This document shows positions 8,119-15,905 of a stretch of DNA of 64,000 bases, piece by piece. Origin of the DNA: Pseudoalteromonas xiamenensis (lineage in GTDB: Bacteria; Pseudomonadota; Gammaproteobacteria; Enterobacterales; Alteromonadaceae); assembly GCF_030994125.1 (NCBI RefSeq), contig NZ_CP099917.1, forward strand, positions 2,074,501 to 2,138,500. Direction: 5' to 3'. Within the stretch, counting starts at the first letter, position 1. Each line of letters opens with the position of its first letter. The notes below the pieces were generated by a model. The model worked only from the letters and a program-made list of their open reading frames with translations, did no database searches and was not told where the DNA came from. The translations under genes and the position numbers were made by a program.

Positions 8119-9559
8119 CTTTACGCGCCTGACGAACTAAAGTCCCAAGGGTTCGAGCCGCGTTCTCCACTTCAGCCGTCCATGGAATGCCAAAGCTTAA
8201 GCGCACACAATTCTGGTATTTTTGCCCTGCGCTAAACAGACTGCCCGGTGTCAAACTGATGCCATTCTCCAGTGCTAAATGAAACAGCCGAGTGCCATCA
8301 TAGTGCTTGCCTAAGTCGAGCCAAAACACACAGCCACCTTGCGGATCACTAATTAAAACATCGGCAGGAAAAGTTTCGGTAAGCACCTGTCGCATTTTAT
8401 TTTTATTGCTCAATAACCGTTGCCGCAGCAATTTGAGGTGGCGATCAAACTCCCCACTGGCAAGATAGTCAGCCAATACCCATTGATTCATGAGCGAAGA
8501 AGAACAACTCAACGCGCGCTTAATACGTCGCGCTTTTTCTGCATAAGGTCCAGCAACCAACCACCCGATCCGGTAGCTGGGTGCAGCCGTTTTGGAAAAA
8601 GATGCACACGTTAAGACGCGTTCTGGTTTGGCGTATTTCATCGCGGGTAATCCACGCGCCGAACCAAAGTGCAGATCGCCATAAACATCATCTTCAATCA
8701 GCGTTACTTGAAAACGGTCCAGCAAGTGCACGAGTTGTTCCCGCTTATGTTCCGGCATACAACTCCCTAATGGATTGTTTATGCTCGTCGAAAATAAGCA
8801 AGCCTTAATAGGATGTTTTTCAAGTGCTTGCTCTAAATCGGACAACCATACGCCTTCTTCAGGGCAGAGCGGGATCTCAATCGCTTTGAGCCCCAAGTTT
8901 TCAACCAGCTCAACGATGCCAAAATAACAAGGTGATTCAATCGCTACCACGTCCCCGGGGTTGGTGACACACTGCAATGCGATGGCAAGCGCCTCTTGCG
9001 CGCCATTGGTGATCACCATTTCATTTTGCTCAACCAACACACCCATGTCTAAGTAGCGATGCACGATTTGCTTTTTGAGTGCAGCCAGTCCATCCATCGC
9101 ACCATAGTTGATGGCGCGTTGTCCGGCTTGCTGCATCGCTTTGCGCATGAGTTTTGCCAACATTTTATCGGTACTGGCAACGGCAACTGGGTTTGCGATC
9201 CCAAACGGGATCATGTCAGGTGCATGTATGGCTTGATACACTTGCTCTATCAAACCTTGCTTGTTGACTTGTAAGGGTTTATTAACCAGTTTGGCTTTTT
9301 TAGGCTGTACGGCATTTCTGGATTTTGCCACAAGGAAATAGCCGGATTTTTCACGCGCGACAATCTTTCCTTGTAACTCTAAAGCTTGATAAGCCTGCTT
9401 CACCGTGGGAATGCTGACACGTAAACTAGTCGCTAGGATACGCAGCGATGGAAGCTTATCCCCTGGTTGCAACGTCCCTTGTTCAGACATCGTTTGAATT
9501 AAGTTGATGACTTGCTGGTATAAATACCCTTTCTCATCCCGTCCAATCGCCAAACTCAT
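8105..9559 (-). CDS. MocR-family transcription regulator (GntR HTH fused to aminotransferase-like domain)
   Basis: 484-residue PLP-binding regulator. Residues 1-75 form a GntR-type winged helix (YLYQQVINLIQTMSEQGTLQPGDKLPSLRILA, then TVKQAYQALELQGKIVAREKSGYF). From about residue 115 an aminotransferase class I fold follows, with NGAQEALAIAL, SINNPLGSCMP, IEDDVYGDL and the Schiff-base lysine in CASFSKTAAPSYRIGW. Such proteins use PLP or amino-acid adducts as signals. The gene is divergent from an EamA exporter, with a strong palindrome between them, so it probably controls the exporter and itself. PdxR, the PLP-synthesis activator, is an alternative name, but no pdx genes are near. Confidence 0.9.
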   Translation of the reverse strand: MSLAIGRDEKGYLYQQVINLIQTMSEQGTLQPGDKLPSLRILATSLRVSIPTVKQAYQALELQGKIVAREKSGYFLVAKSRNAVQPKKAKLVNKPLQVNKQGLIEQVYQAIHAPDMIPFGIANPVAVASTDKMLAKLMRKAMQQAGQRAINYGAMDGLAALKKQIVHRYLDMGVLVEQNEMVITNGAQEALAIALQCVTNPGDVVAIESPCYFGIVELVENLGLKAIEIPLCPEEGVWLSDLEQALEKHPIKACLFSTSINNPLGSCMPEHKREQLVHLLDRFQVTLIEDDVYGDLHFGSARGLPAMKYAKPERVLTCASFSKTAAPSYRIGWLVAGPYAEKARRIKRALSCSSSLMNQWVLADYLASGEFDRHLKLLRQRLLSNKNKMRQVLTETFPADVLISDPQGGCVFWLDLGKHYDGTRLFHLALENGISLTPGSLFSAGQKYQNCVRLSFGIPWTAEVENAARTLGTLVRQARKEKAV

Positions 9560-9572
9560 CTCGACCTCTCAT

Positions 9573-9616
9573 CTGTATAGGTTGAAAATCCATAATTCTG
9601 TATATGGTATATACAG
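9573..9616. promoter_or_regulatory. Probable MocR operator between regulator and exporter
   Basis: CTGTATA occurs at 9573-9579 and again at 9598-9604, 25 bp apart on the same strand. The second copy is half of the near-perfect palindrome CTGTATATGGTATATACAG (9598-9616, 8-bp arms, 3-bp centre). MocR proteins typically bind paired direct repeats, sometimes next to inverted ones, in the divergent promoter region. There is no other gene between 9560 and 9696. Confidence 0.65.
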
Positions 9617-9696
9617 ATTATTTACTTAAACTAACCAATAACCAGACCAGAAGCAAATGGTAAGTTGATACTTACCAACTCAACCGAGAAGACACC

Positions 9697-10611
9697 ATGA
9701 AAAATGCAGTACTTTATCTCACCACCGTATTAATTTGGGGTTCCACGTGGCTCGCCATTGAATTCCAGTTAGGAGAAGTTAACGAAGTGGTCAGTTTATT
9801 CTATCGTTTTTCAATAGCTGCGGCCTGTATGTGGGCGTTCGTTGTTGTGAAAAAATTACCAATGCGTTTTAGTTTAGTCGACCATGGTTATTTCATGTTG
9901 TTGGCATTGGGCAACTTCGGTTTGAACTACCTATTCCTATATTGGGCTCAAGGCTATTTGACGTCAGCCATGGCATCTATTGCGTTTTCATTGTTGTTGG
10001 TCTTTAACATTCTCAATACCAAATTGTTTTTCAAGAAACCCATCGCAAAACGCATCTATTTTGGTGCTGGTATTGGTGTGCTCGGTATTGTGAGCTTGTT
10101 CTGGCATGATCTGAAAACGTTCGATTTAGAAAATGGTGCGCTAGTCGGTCTTTTACTCGCCTTGGTCGGAACCGTATGCGCTTCGTTAGGTAACATGGTC
10201 AGTGTACGCAATTCCAATGCGCAAATTGGCGTGTTACAAGGAAACGCATGGGGCATGTTATATAGCGGTCTACTTCTGGGATTGTACGTCCTAATCAGCG
10301 GAGAGTCGTTCGTCGTGCACGCACAAAGTAGCTACTGGTTATCGCTTGGTTACTTAGCCATATTTGGCACGGTAATAGCCTTTGCATGCTATTTCCATCT
10401 GCTTAAAGGTATTGGCCCTGAAAAAGCCAGTTACGTCATTGTTCTGTTTCCATTCGTAGCCGTGACCTTAAGCACGTTATTTGAGGGCTTCGAGTGGCAG
10501 AGTCATACGTTTCTTGGGTTTTCGCTCGTATTGATCGGTAATGCCCTTGTCCTAACGCCCATTGAACGTATCAAAGCGCATTTTCATCCTCTTTCCCCAG
10601 TAGCAAGGTAA
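9697..10611 (+). CDS. EamA/DMT-family transporter
   Basis: Inner-membrane drug/metabolite transporter of 304 residues with ten predicted membrane helices in two EamA repeats. The first repeat opens with TVLIWGSTWLAIEFQLGEVNEVVSLFYRFSIAA and the second begins near GALVGLLLALVGTVCASLGNM and ends with GPEKASYVIVLFPFVAVTLSTLFEGFEW, all typical. Members mostly export amino acids, nucleosides or other small metabolites; the substrate here is unknown, but divergence from a MocR regulator favours an amino acid or PLP-related compound. The ribosome binding site is GAGAAG, about seven bases upstream. A terminator-like hairpin follows. Confidence 0.88.
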   Translation: MKNAVLYLTTVLIWGSTWLAIEFQLGEVNEVVSLFYRFSIAAACMWAFVVVKKLPMRFSLVDHGYFMLLALGNFGLNYLFLYWAQGYLTSAMASIAFSLLLVFNILNTKLFFKKPIAKRIYFGAGIGVLGIVSLFWHDLKTFDLENGALVGLLLALVGTVCASLGNMVSVRNSNAQIGVLQGNAWGMLYSGLLLGLYVLISGESFVVHAQSSYWLSLGYLAIFGTVIAFACYFHLLKGIGPEKASYVIVLFPFVAVTLSTLFEGFEWQSHTFLGFSLVLIGNALVLTPIERIKAHFHPLSPVAR

Positions 10612-10621
10612 TCCTTGCTCA

Positions 10622-10648
10622 AAAAAGGTGCAAAGGACTGCGCCTTTT
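10622..10648 (+). terminator. Terminator after the EamA transporter
   Basis: AAAAGGTGCA and TGCGCCTTTT form a 10-bp stem with one G-T pair around the loop AAGGAC. The four T end the stem, so strength is moderate. Confidence 0.6.
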
Positions 10649-10679
10649 CACCTTCACTCTGTTAGAAGGAACACGAGAG

Positions 10680-11528
10680 TTACAACACGGCTAACAACAG
10701 TTTTTCTGAGAGACACTCAAACGTTGCTGGCGTCACCCCAACCAACTCACCATCGGCCTCAATTGGTAACCCAACAGTGTGCACGGTAATCGACTCGCTG
10801 TTCCACGTTTCCACAAATGGGAGCGATGTATGGCACTGCAACAGCATGCCGACAAACGACACCACACGTTGCCAACCTTTACACCCTTTAAACACTAGCA
10901 GCTCAAACTGTCCATCTTGGCTATCGTTGTTCGGAGCGGGGCACAGACCCGCCGCAAAATAGCGCCCGTTTGCCACCACTAACATCATGGTTGGTAAGGC
11001 TTGACGATTGTCCAGTTCAAGTAACACGCCTGCGAAGCGGAAAAGCTGGCTTAAGCCGGCTGTAACATAACTTAGGGGGTGACGCGTGTTTTTAACGCAA
11101 AGGGCTTCGACTACCGCAGCATTAAAGCCAACGCCACCAATGTTATGAAAATAGCGTCCGCCGACTTTTCCGAGATCCATTCGTTGTGTCTTGTGGCTGA
11201 ACACCGTGTCGCGCCACTGCGCTTGAGAAAAAGGAAACTGCCTAGCGAAATCATTTCCCGTGCCTGCGGGCAGTAAAGCGAGGCGACAGGGCATTTCTAC
11301 CGTCGCATTTACCACCAAATGCAATGTCCCATCACCGCCAATCACAATAACTTGGGTCACTGTGTTAGCAAGTAAGCGAATGGCTCGACAATCCGTTTCA
11401 AATTCTCCCGTTGTGGCATACCACTGCCAGATGATTTGGTGTTTTTGTTCTTGTGTTTTTAACCACTGGAGGTGTTTTTTTGCTTGGCGACCACCGTTGG
11501 GTTTATACACCACTAAAAATTCTGCCAT
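10680..11528 (-). CDS. Diacylglycerol kinase-family lipid kinase (YegS/DagK type)
   Basis: Cytoplasmic or membrane-associated lipid kinase of 282 residues. The catalytic domain (about 1-130) shows VYKPNGG at the start, the nucleotide-binding VIGGDGTLHLVVNA and LLPAGTGNDFARQF, and later the DLGKVGGRYFHNIGGVGFNA segment typical of DAGK_cat proteins. The C-terminal half ends with ITVHTVGLPIEADGELVG, which contributes to the active site in YegS. It may phosphorylate diacylglycerol, phosphatidylglycerol or a sphingoid-like lipid. There is no clear ribosome binding site before the ATG. Single gene. Confidence 0.88.
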   Translation of the reverse strand: MAEFLVVYKPNGGRQAKKHLQWLKTQEQKHQIIWQWYATTGEFETDCRAIRLLANTVTQVIVIGGDGTLHLVVNATVEMPCRLALLPAGTGNDFARQFPFSQAQWRDTVFSHKTQRMDLGKVGGRYFHNIGGVGFNAAVVEALCVKNTRHPLSYVTAGLSQLFRFAGVLLELDNRQALPTMMLVVANGRYFAAGLCPAPNNDSQDGQFELLVFKGCKGWQRVVSFVGMLLQCHTSLPFVETWNSESITVHTVGLPIEADGELVGVTPATFECLSEKLLLAVL

Positions 11529-11647
11529 TATACAAATACAACTAATATGAATAATTAATCAAAAAACCTGCATACCGAAATAAAAAACAACAAAAACCGC
11601 TATAAACAAAGGCAAAACACTGAATCAATCTTGCATATTCTTTGATA

Positions 11648-11694
11648 TTTCATTCTGAATGAAAGATTAATCGGATAAATTTAACTAATCCGAT
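11648..11694. promoter_or_regulatory. Two palindromes in an AT-rich promoter region
   Basis: TTTCATTCTGAATGAAA (11648-11664) is a perfect 8-1-8 palindrome. It is followed by ATCGGAT (11670-11676) and ATCCGAT (11688-11694), a 7-bp inverted repeat with an 11-base spacer. They lie 85-130 bases upstream of the small open frame at 11779, in the 250-base gap after the lipid kinase start. They look like operators for unknown regulators. Confidence 0.4.
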
Positions 11695-11778
11695 AGGGCC
11701 AATATTTATCGTTTTATTTTTCGACAATCTGCATGCAAAATAAGCACCGTACTCAACCACACTTTGCAGGAGAAGACA

Positions 11779-12069
11779 ATGCTTAATGGCGCAGGTGCAT
11801 GTTGCAACCCAAGCACACACCTTTACACAGCAACAACAGTAAAACCATCGTTTACTTGGTCAACGCTGTTCAACCAAGTTGGCAAAATGCTGCTAAGTAA
11901 TCTTGCAATCGGATGTCGTTCCCAACCAAACGACATCCTTGCAATCTTTTTTACGACATCCTTGCAATCTTTTTTACCTGCCTCGATTTCTTCTAAATAC
12001 ACCCCAAAATCGAAAAATTTTCTTAAACCTTTCAATATTCGTCTAATTTTTAGGCAAACAGTTCAATAA
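11779..12069 (+). CDS. Possible small protein, unknown
   Basis: A 96-codon frame that I do not recognise. In favour: AGGAGA stands seven bases before the ATG and palindromes lie upstream. Against: the composition is not protein-like after residue 60, and a perfect hairpin plus a 23-bp tandem duplication lies inside it. Without the duplicated unit the frame would end at about residue 64, in PNDILAIFFTCLDFF. The start MLNGAGACCNPSTHLY contains two adjacent cysteines. It could instead be a non-coding transcript or a decayed gene. No domain is seen. Confidence 0.3.
   Translation: MLNGAGACCNPSTHLYTATTVKPSFTWSTLFNQVGKMLLSNLAIGCRSQPNDILAIFFTTSLQSFLPASISSKYTPKSKNFLKPFNIRLIFRQTVQ
11911..11976. repeat. 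Hairpin followed by a perfect 23-bp tandem duplication
   Basis: GGATGTCGTT (11911-11920) and AACGACATCC (11929-11938) form a perfect 10-bp stem with an 8-base loop. The right arm is also the start of a 23-bp unit (CGACATCCTTGCAATC, then six T and an A) that occurs twice head to tail, at 11931-11953 and 11954-11976. Each unit ends in a T-run, so the hairpin may be an old terminator whose 3' half was duplicated. Confidence 0.8.
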
Positions 12070-12112
12070 ACTGTTTACATAGCGAATTTCGCTCAGTATT
12101 ATTCTGCTCCAT

Positions 12113-12203
12113 GGAGAGATGGCTGAGTGGTTGAAAGCACCGGTCTTGAAAACCGGCATACGTTAATAGCGTATCTAGGGTTCAAATCCCTATCTCTCCG
12201 CCA
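12113..12203 (+). tRNA. tRNA-Ser(UGA)
   Basis: A 91-base class II tRNA including encoded CCA. Acceptor strands are GGAGAGA / TCTCTCC; the anticodon stem-loop is CCGGTCTTGAAAACCGG with anticodon TGA; the variable arm is long (CATACGTTAATAGCGTATC); the T-loop is GGTTCAAATCC. The serine-type long arm and discriminator G agree. Confidence 0.97.
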
Positions 12204-12221
12204 CTTTTAAAGTTTTGTTGC

Positions 12222-12314
12222 GGTGAGATGGCCGAGAGGCTGAAGGCGCTCCCCTGCTAAGGGAGTATAGGGTTTGTAGCCCTATCGAGGGTTCGAATCC
12301 CTCTTTCACCGCCA
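12222..12314 (+). tRNA. tRNA-Ser(GCU)
   Basis: A 93-base class II tRNA with encoded CCA, 18 bases after tRNA-Ser(UGA). Acceptor strands are GGTGAGA / TTTCACC; the anticodon loop CTGCTAA gives GCT; the variable arm is long (TATAGGGTTTGTAGCCCTAT); the T-loop is GGTTCGAATCC. The two genes probably share one transcript that ends at the terminator below. Confidence 0.97.
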
Positions 12315-12324
12315 TTTCTTGTAG

Positions 12325-12352
12325 AAAAACCGCTTAGTTAAGCGGTTTTTTT
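12325..12352 (+). terminator. Terminator of the tRNA-Ser pair
   Basis: AAAAACCGCTTA and TAAGCGGTTTTT stem with a GT centre, then more T, eleven bases after the second tRNA. Confidence 0.92.
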
Positions 12353-12539
12353 ATGTCTGAAATTTGCCCTTTAGTAAACAGCAAATGCCGTCTCCCTCAA
12401 ACTCTATCTTACCTGTCTCAGCAATTCTCGCTAAAAGGAACATTGCTTTACTATTCTTATAACCTCTTGTAATACTTTAATTAGCCCTACATCAATTTGC
12501 CTAACGGCTCCGAACACGAAGCCATCAAGAAGGTAAGCT

Positions 12540-14378
12540 ATGACACACGGATTGAGCTTTGAAGCACTCGCGAAGTTTTATGATCTCTCTTCAGATTTAT
12601 TTTGCATTGCCAGCATTGATGGAAAAACCATCAGTGTAAACAAAGCCTTTGTGAAAATGCTCGGGTTTGAGAAAGCCTTTTTCTATCGTACGTCCTTGCT
12701 GACTCTTATACACCCCGACGATGTAGAATTCACACAGCAGACGCTTCGCTCTTTACTCAACAGCAAAAGCATTGTCCGGATAAACAATCGTTTTCGCACC
12801 AATGCAGGGCAATATTTGTTGCTGGCATGGCGCATTGTGTATGACCCATCGAGTCAACGTATTTACGCAACAGCGCGCGATCTTACCGACGAATTTAACG
12901 CCAAAAACCAACACTACCAGCTACAAAACGCGTTGCTAGAACAAACGATCATTTCGCAAACCGACCGCATGGGTATCATTACGGATGTCAACGAGAAGTT
13001 CTGCCACATCAGCGGCTATGCCTATGACGAATTGGTGGGTCAATCGCATCGCATTATTAACTCAGGTATGCACTCAAAACATTTTTTCAAATTAATGTGG
13101 CAAACCATTTCGAAAGGTGAAATTTGGGAAGGTACGATTACCAATCGAAAGAAAGACGGAAACTTGTATTACGTGCGCAGCATTATTGTGCCGATGAAAA
13201 ATCACAACAAAGAGATCACCCACTATGTGTCCATCCGCCAAGACATCACTGATAGCATCGTAAACCAAGTTGAACTGACCAAAACACTGAAGATACTGAA
13301 CGAAACCAGTGCAATTGCCAAAGTCGGTGGTTGGGAGTTAAAAGTGGCCACGGGCGAGCTCTTTTGGACTGAAGAGACCTTCAAAATTCTCGAAGTAGAA
13401 CAACGCGATGGCTACTCTCCAACACTGCCCGAAGGCATTCAACTTTATGTCGCGCAACACCAACCCATTATCGAAAACGCCGTTTATCAGGCGATGCATC
13501 ATGGAATTCCCTACGAATTAGAATTGCTAGCACTTACAGCCAAAGGTAATGAGCGCTGGGTGTTCACCAATGGCAAAGCGAATTACATTGACGGTTCGAT
13601 TTACTCGATTTCAGGCACTATACAAGATATTCATGATAAGAAACTCGCCGAACAAAACCTCGCGATTGAGAAACAACGCTCTATTCAAAATTCCAAGTTA
13701 GCGTCATTAGGCGAGCTTGCGGCAAGCATTGCCCATGAAATCAACAACCCACTTGGGATCATCTCAGGTAGTGCTCAACTCCTAGAATTAGAAAGGGTGA
13801 ATCAACAACCCGATGCGGTTTTACAAAAAGCCGCCACCATTTTGAAATCCACGCAACGCATAGAACACATTACACAAAGCTTAAAACGCTTTGCCCGCAC
13901 CAGTTTTGATGACATGAATAGTCAAACCTACGTGGAGAAACTCTTGCAAGAGGCGCTCTCCCTGACTAAACCTAATATTAGACGCCATCTGGTTAACTTA
14001 GAGGTATCCGGTTCCTCTCAGCATTTAATTCGTTGTAATGAAATTGAGATTGAGCAGGTGTTTATCAATCTGATCAATAACGCGGTAGATGCAGTCAAGG
14101 CGCTGGAGACACGTTGGATCCAAATTAGGGTTAGCGATGAACACAATCACGTAGCGGTGGAAGTGGTGGATTCTGGACGCGGAATTGACCGTCATGCGCG
14201 CGATAAACTTTTTCAACCCTTCTTTACCACAAAACCCAAAGGTGAAGGAACTGGACTTGGTTTATCTATCTGCCGTGAAATTTGCGAACGGCACAATGCT
14301 CAGCTATACCTCAACGAACAAAGCAAGCATACGTGTTTCGCGCTGCGATTTAGGGCTCTGTCTGAAAGTGAAGAATGA
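12540..14378 (+). CDS. PAS-domain sensor histidine kinase
   Basis: Soluble sensor kinase of 612 residues with no membrane segment. Three PAS folds are seen: about 8-115 (FCIASIDGKTISVNKAFVKMLGF), 125-245 (DRMGIITDVNEKFCHISGY, with a PAC-like ITHYVSIRQDITD) and 250-370 (WELKVATGELFWTEETFKIL, ISGTIQDIHDKK). Then a HisKA domain with SLGELAASIAHEINNPLG (H399) and an ATPase domain with the N-box EQVFINLINNAVDAV, DSGRGID and GTGLGLSICREI. The cytoplasmic signal is probably redox, a ligand or a metabolite. The next gene, a receiver protein, overlaps it by four bases (ATGA), so the two form an operon with the second receiver gene. Confidence 0.95.
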   Translation: MTHGLSFEALAKFYDLSSDLFCIASIDGKTISVNKAFVKMLGFEKAFFYRTSLLTLIHPDDVEFTQQTLRSLLNSKSIVRINNRFRTNAGQYLLLAWRIVYDPSSQRIYATARDLTDEFNAKNQHYQLQNALLEQTIISQTDRMGIITDVNEKFCHISGYAYDELVGQSHRIINSGMHSKHFFKLMWQTISKGEIWEGTITNRKKDGNLYYVRSIIVPMKNHNKEITHYVSIRQDITDSIVNQVELTKTLKILNETSAIAKVGGWELKVATGELFWTEETFKILEVEQRDGYSPTLPEGIQLYVAQHQPIIENAVYQAMHHGIPYELELLALTAKGNERWVFTNGKANYIDGSIYSISGTIQDIHDKKLAEQNLAIEKQRSIQNSKLASLGELAASIAHEINNPLGIISGSAQLLELERVNQQPDAVLQKAATILKSTQRIEHITQSLKRFARTSFDDMNSQTYVEKLLQEALSLTKPNIRRHLVNLEVSGSSQHLIRCNEIEIEQVFINLINNAVDAVKALETRWIQIRVSDEHNHVAVEVVDSGRGIDRHARDKLFQPFFTTKPKGEGTGLGLSICREICERHNAQLYLNEQSKHTCFALRFRALSESEE

Positions 14379-14728
14379 TGACATTACGATTGGTTTACAT
14401 TGACGATGAAGTCGAATTGGGTGAGTTAATGCAGGAATTCATGCAAGACCAAGACGTGACATTACACTGTTTCGACAAGGAGCAGGATGCCATCGAGTAC
14501 TGTCATGCGAACACACCCGATTTAGTGCTAATTGACTACCGACTTCGCCATATGACCGGTGTGGATGTAGCGCGCAAACTGCCGCCAAACATACCGAAAA
14601 TTTTAGTCACGGGCGAACTTGAACTTCCTAAATGCGATGAGTTCCAACAAGTGATTAGTAAACCTTTTGATTTCAAGGTGATTATTAAATTAGTTACCGA
14701 TGCCGTATCAGCGCAACTCGCTGAATAA
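14375..14728 (+). CDS. Single-domain response regulator (CheY-like)
   Basis: 117-residue receiver domain with no output domain. The acidic pocket is D10-D11, the phospho-acceptor D54 lies in LVLIDYRL, T79 in LVTGE and K96 in SKPFD, so all key residues are present. It overlaps the kinase gene by ATGA and is followed 15 bases later by a second receiver gene. A stand-alone receiver in such a set usually acts as a phosphate relay or sink, or signals by protein contact. Confidence 0.93.
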   Translation: MMTLRLVYIDDEVELGELMQEFMQDQDVTLHCFDKEQDAIEYCHANTPDLVLIDYRLRHMTGVDVARKLPPNIPKILVTGELELPKCDEFQQVISKPFDFKVIIKLVTDAVSAQLAE

Positions 14729-14743
14729 TTGAATGTGATAGAG

Positions 14744-15850
14744 ATGAATAACACAAAAACGAAAATTCTGATTATTGATGACGATTTAGACTACTGTGCG
14801 CTGATAGCTGAAACACTAATCGATCAATATCAATGCTACTTCGCCCACGACGGTCAAAGTGCGTTAGACCAATTTGCTGCCGTGCAACCTTCGCTCGTCA
14901 TGTTAGATCTTGGGTTGCCGGATATACCTGGCTTTGCACTATGTGAAAAGCTGACGAGCGCCGCGAACGGGAATCCCTATGCGTTATTTATCGTGTCAGG
15001 TGATAGTTCAATCGATACGAAGCTGAAAGCCTTCGCAATGGGCGCAGATGATTTCATTGGTAAGCCATTTGAAATTAAAGAACTCATCTCTCGTATCGAG
15101 CGAGACTTGAAACTACTCAAAGAACGCCACGCATTGCAACAAAGCAACCAAGAAGCCCATCAGTTGGTTGAAGTCACCATGAAACAGGCATCACAATACA
15201 GCTATGTCATGAGCTTTTTCAAAAACTTAAATGCGTGTACAGACGTTGAGGGGGTTATCCAGACCTTTTTTGATGCTATGCGCTTTTTTAGATTGCGCGC
15301 CAGTATTTCCGTTCGTAAACCAACACCGATGACGCTGGATTTCAACGGGGCGCAGTTAAGCCCCATTGAAGCCAACGTATACGAAACGGTTGCGAACAAA
15401 GGTCGACTGTTTGAGTTTGGACAGCGTTTAATGGTCAATGGCAAATATGTATCGTTTTTAGTTAAAAACATGCCCGCTGATGATGCAGTTAAAGGTGAGG
15501 TCAGAGATTACACTGCAGCCATCGTCGAAGGGTTGGAGGCTAAGTTGGAAGACTTATCCCTACGCTGTGGCATGACGCAAGCTATCACCGATTTAAAGCA
15601 AACTGTTGCAGACATAAGCAGCGCGATAAACGAACACAATACGATCGTTAATTCCGTACTTTCAGACATGCTGACGAAGATTTCCTCCAGCTACCACTTG
15701 CTTGAACTAACTGAGGTACAAGAAGATTTTTTCACAAAACTGGTTGAAGAAGGTGTCATTAATTTAAGCCAATCAGAAGGCGCCCTGTTCAATACTCAAG
15801 TCGATTTACAGAGATTAATCAAACAACTTGAAGCATTGAAACTCGTTTAA
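14744..15850 (+). CDS. Response regulator with unusual C-terminal output region
   Basis: 368 residues. Residues 1-125 are a complete receiver (DDD at 12-14, phospho-acceptor D55 in LVMLDLGLPD, K in FIGKPFE). The remainder has no DNA-binding, GGDEF, EAL or HD motif. About 130-260 looks like a GAF-type fold (MSFFKNLNACTDVEGVIQTFFDAMRFFRLRASISVRK), and 265-368 is helical and coiled-coil rich. Output is therefore probably by protein contact or ligand sensing. ATG 14744 is used; an in-frame TTG at 14729 abuts the previous stop. Third gene of the kinase operon. Confidence 0.85.
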   Translation: MNNTKTKILIIDDDLDYCALIAETLIDQYQCYFAHDGQSALDQFAAVQPSLVMLDLGLPDIPGFALCEKLTSAANGNPYALFIVSGDSSIDTKLKAFAMGADDFIGKPFEIKELISRIERDLKLLKERHALQQSNQEAHQLVEVTMKQASQYSYVMSFFKNLNACTDVEGVIQTFFDAMRFFRLRASISVRKPTPMTLDFNGAQLSPIEANVYETVANKGRLFEFGQRLMVNGKYVSFLVKNMPADDAVKGEVRDYTAAIVEGLEAKLEDLSLRCGMTQAITDLKQTVADISSAINEHNTIVNSVLSDMLTKISSSYHLLELTEVQEDFFTKLVEEGVINLSQSEGALFNTQVDLQRLIKQLEALKLV

Positions 15851-15879
15851 CCTAGGAAACCATTGTCGCCTAAATCCAA

Positions 15880-15905
15880 GTTCAAGCTCAAAGGTGAGCT
15901 TGAAC
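15880..15905. terminator. Hairpin between convergent operons
   Basis: A perfect 11-bp stem, GTTCAAGCTCA / TGAGCTTGAAC, with loop AAGG, covers the stop codon of the kynureninase-like gene. There is no T-run on either side, so it is a weak or Rho-assisted terminator, or an RNA 3'-end stabiliser. Confidence 0.5.

Noticed and set aside
12113..12314. Tandem tRNA-Ser genes as an integration site for a mobile element
   Set aside because: No integrase, no repeat of the tRNA 3' end downstream, and ordinary genes follow.
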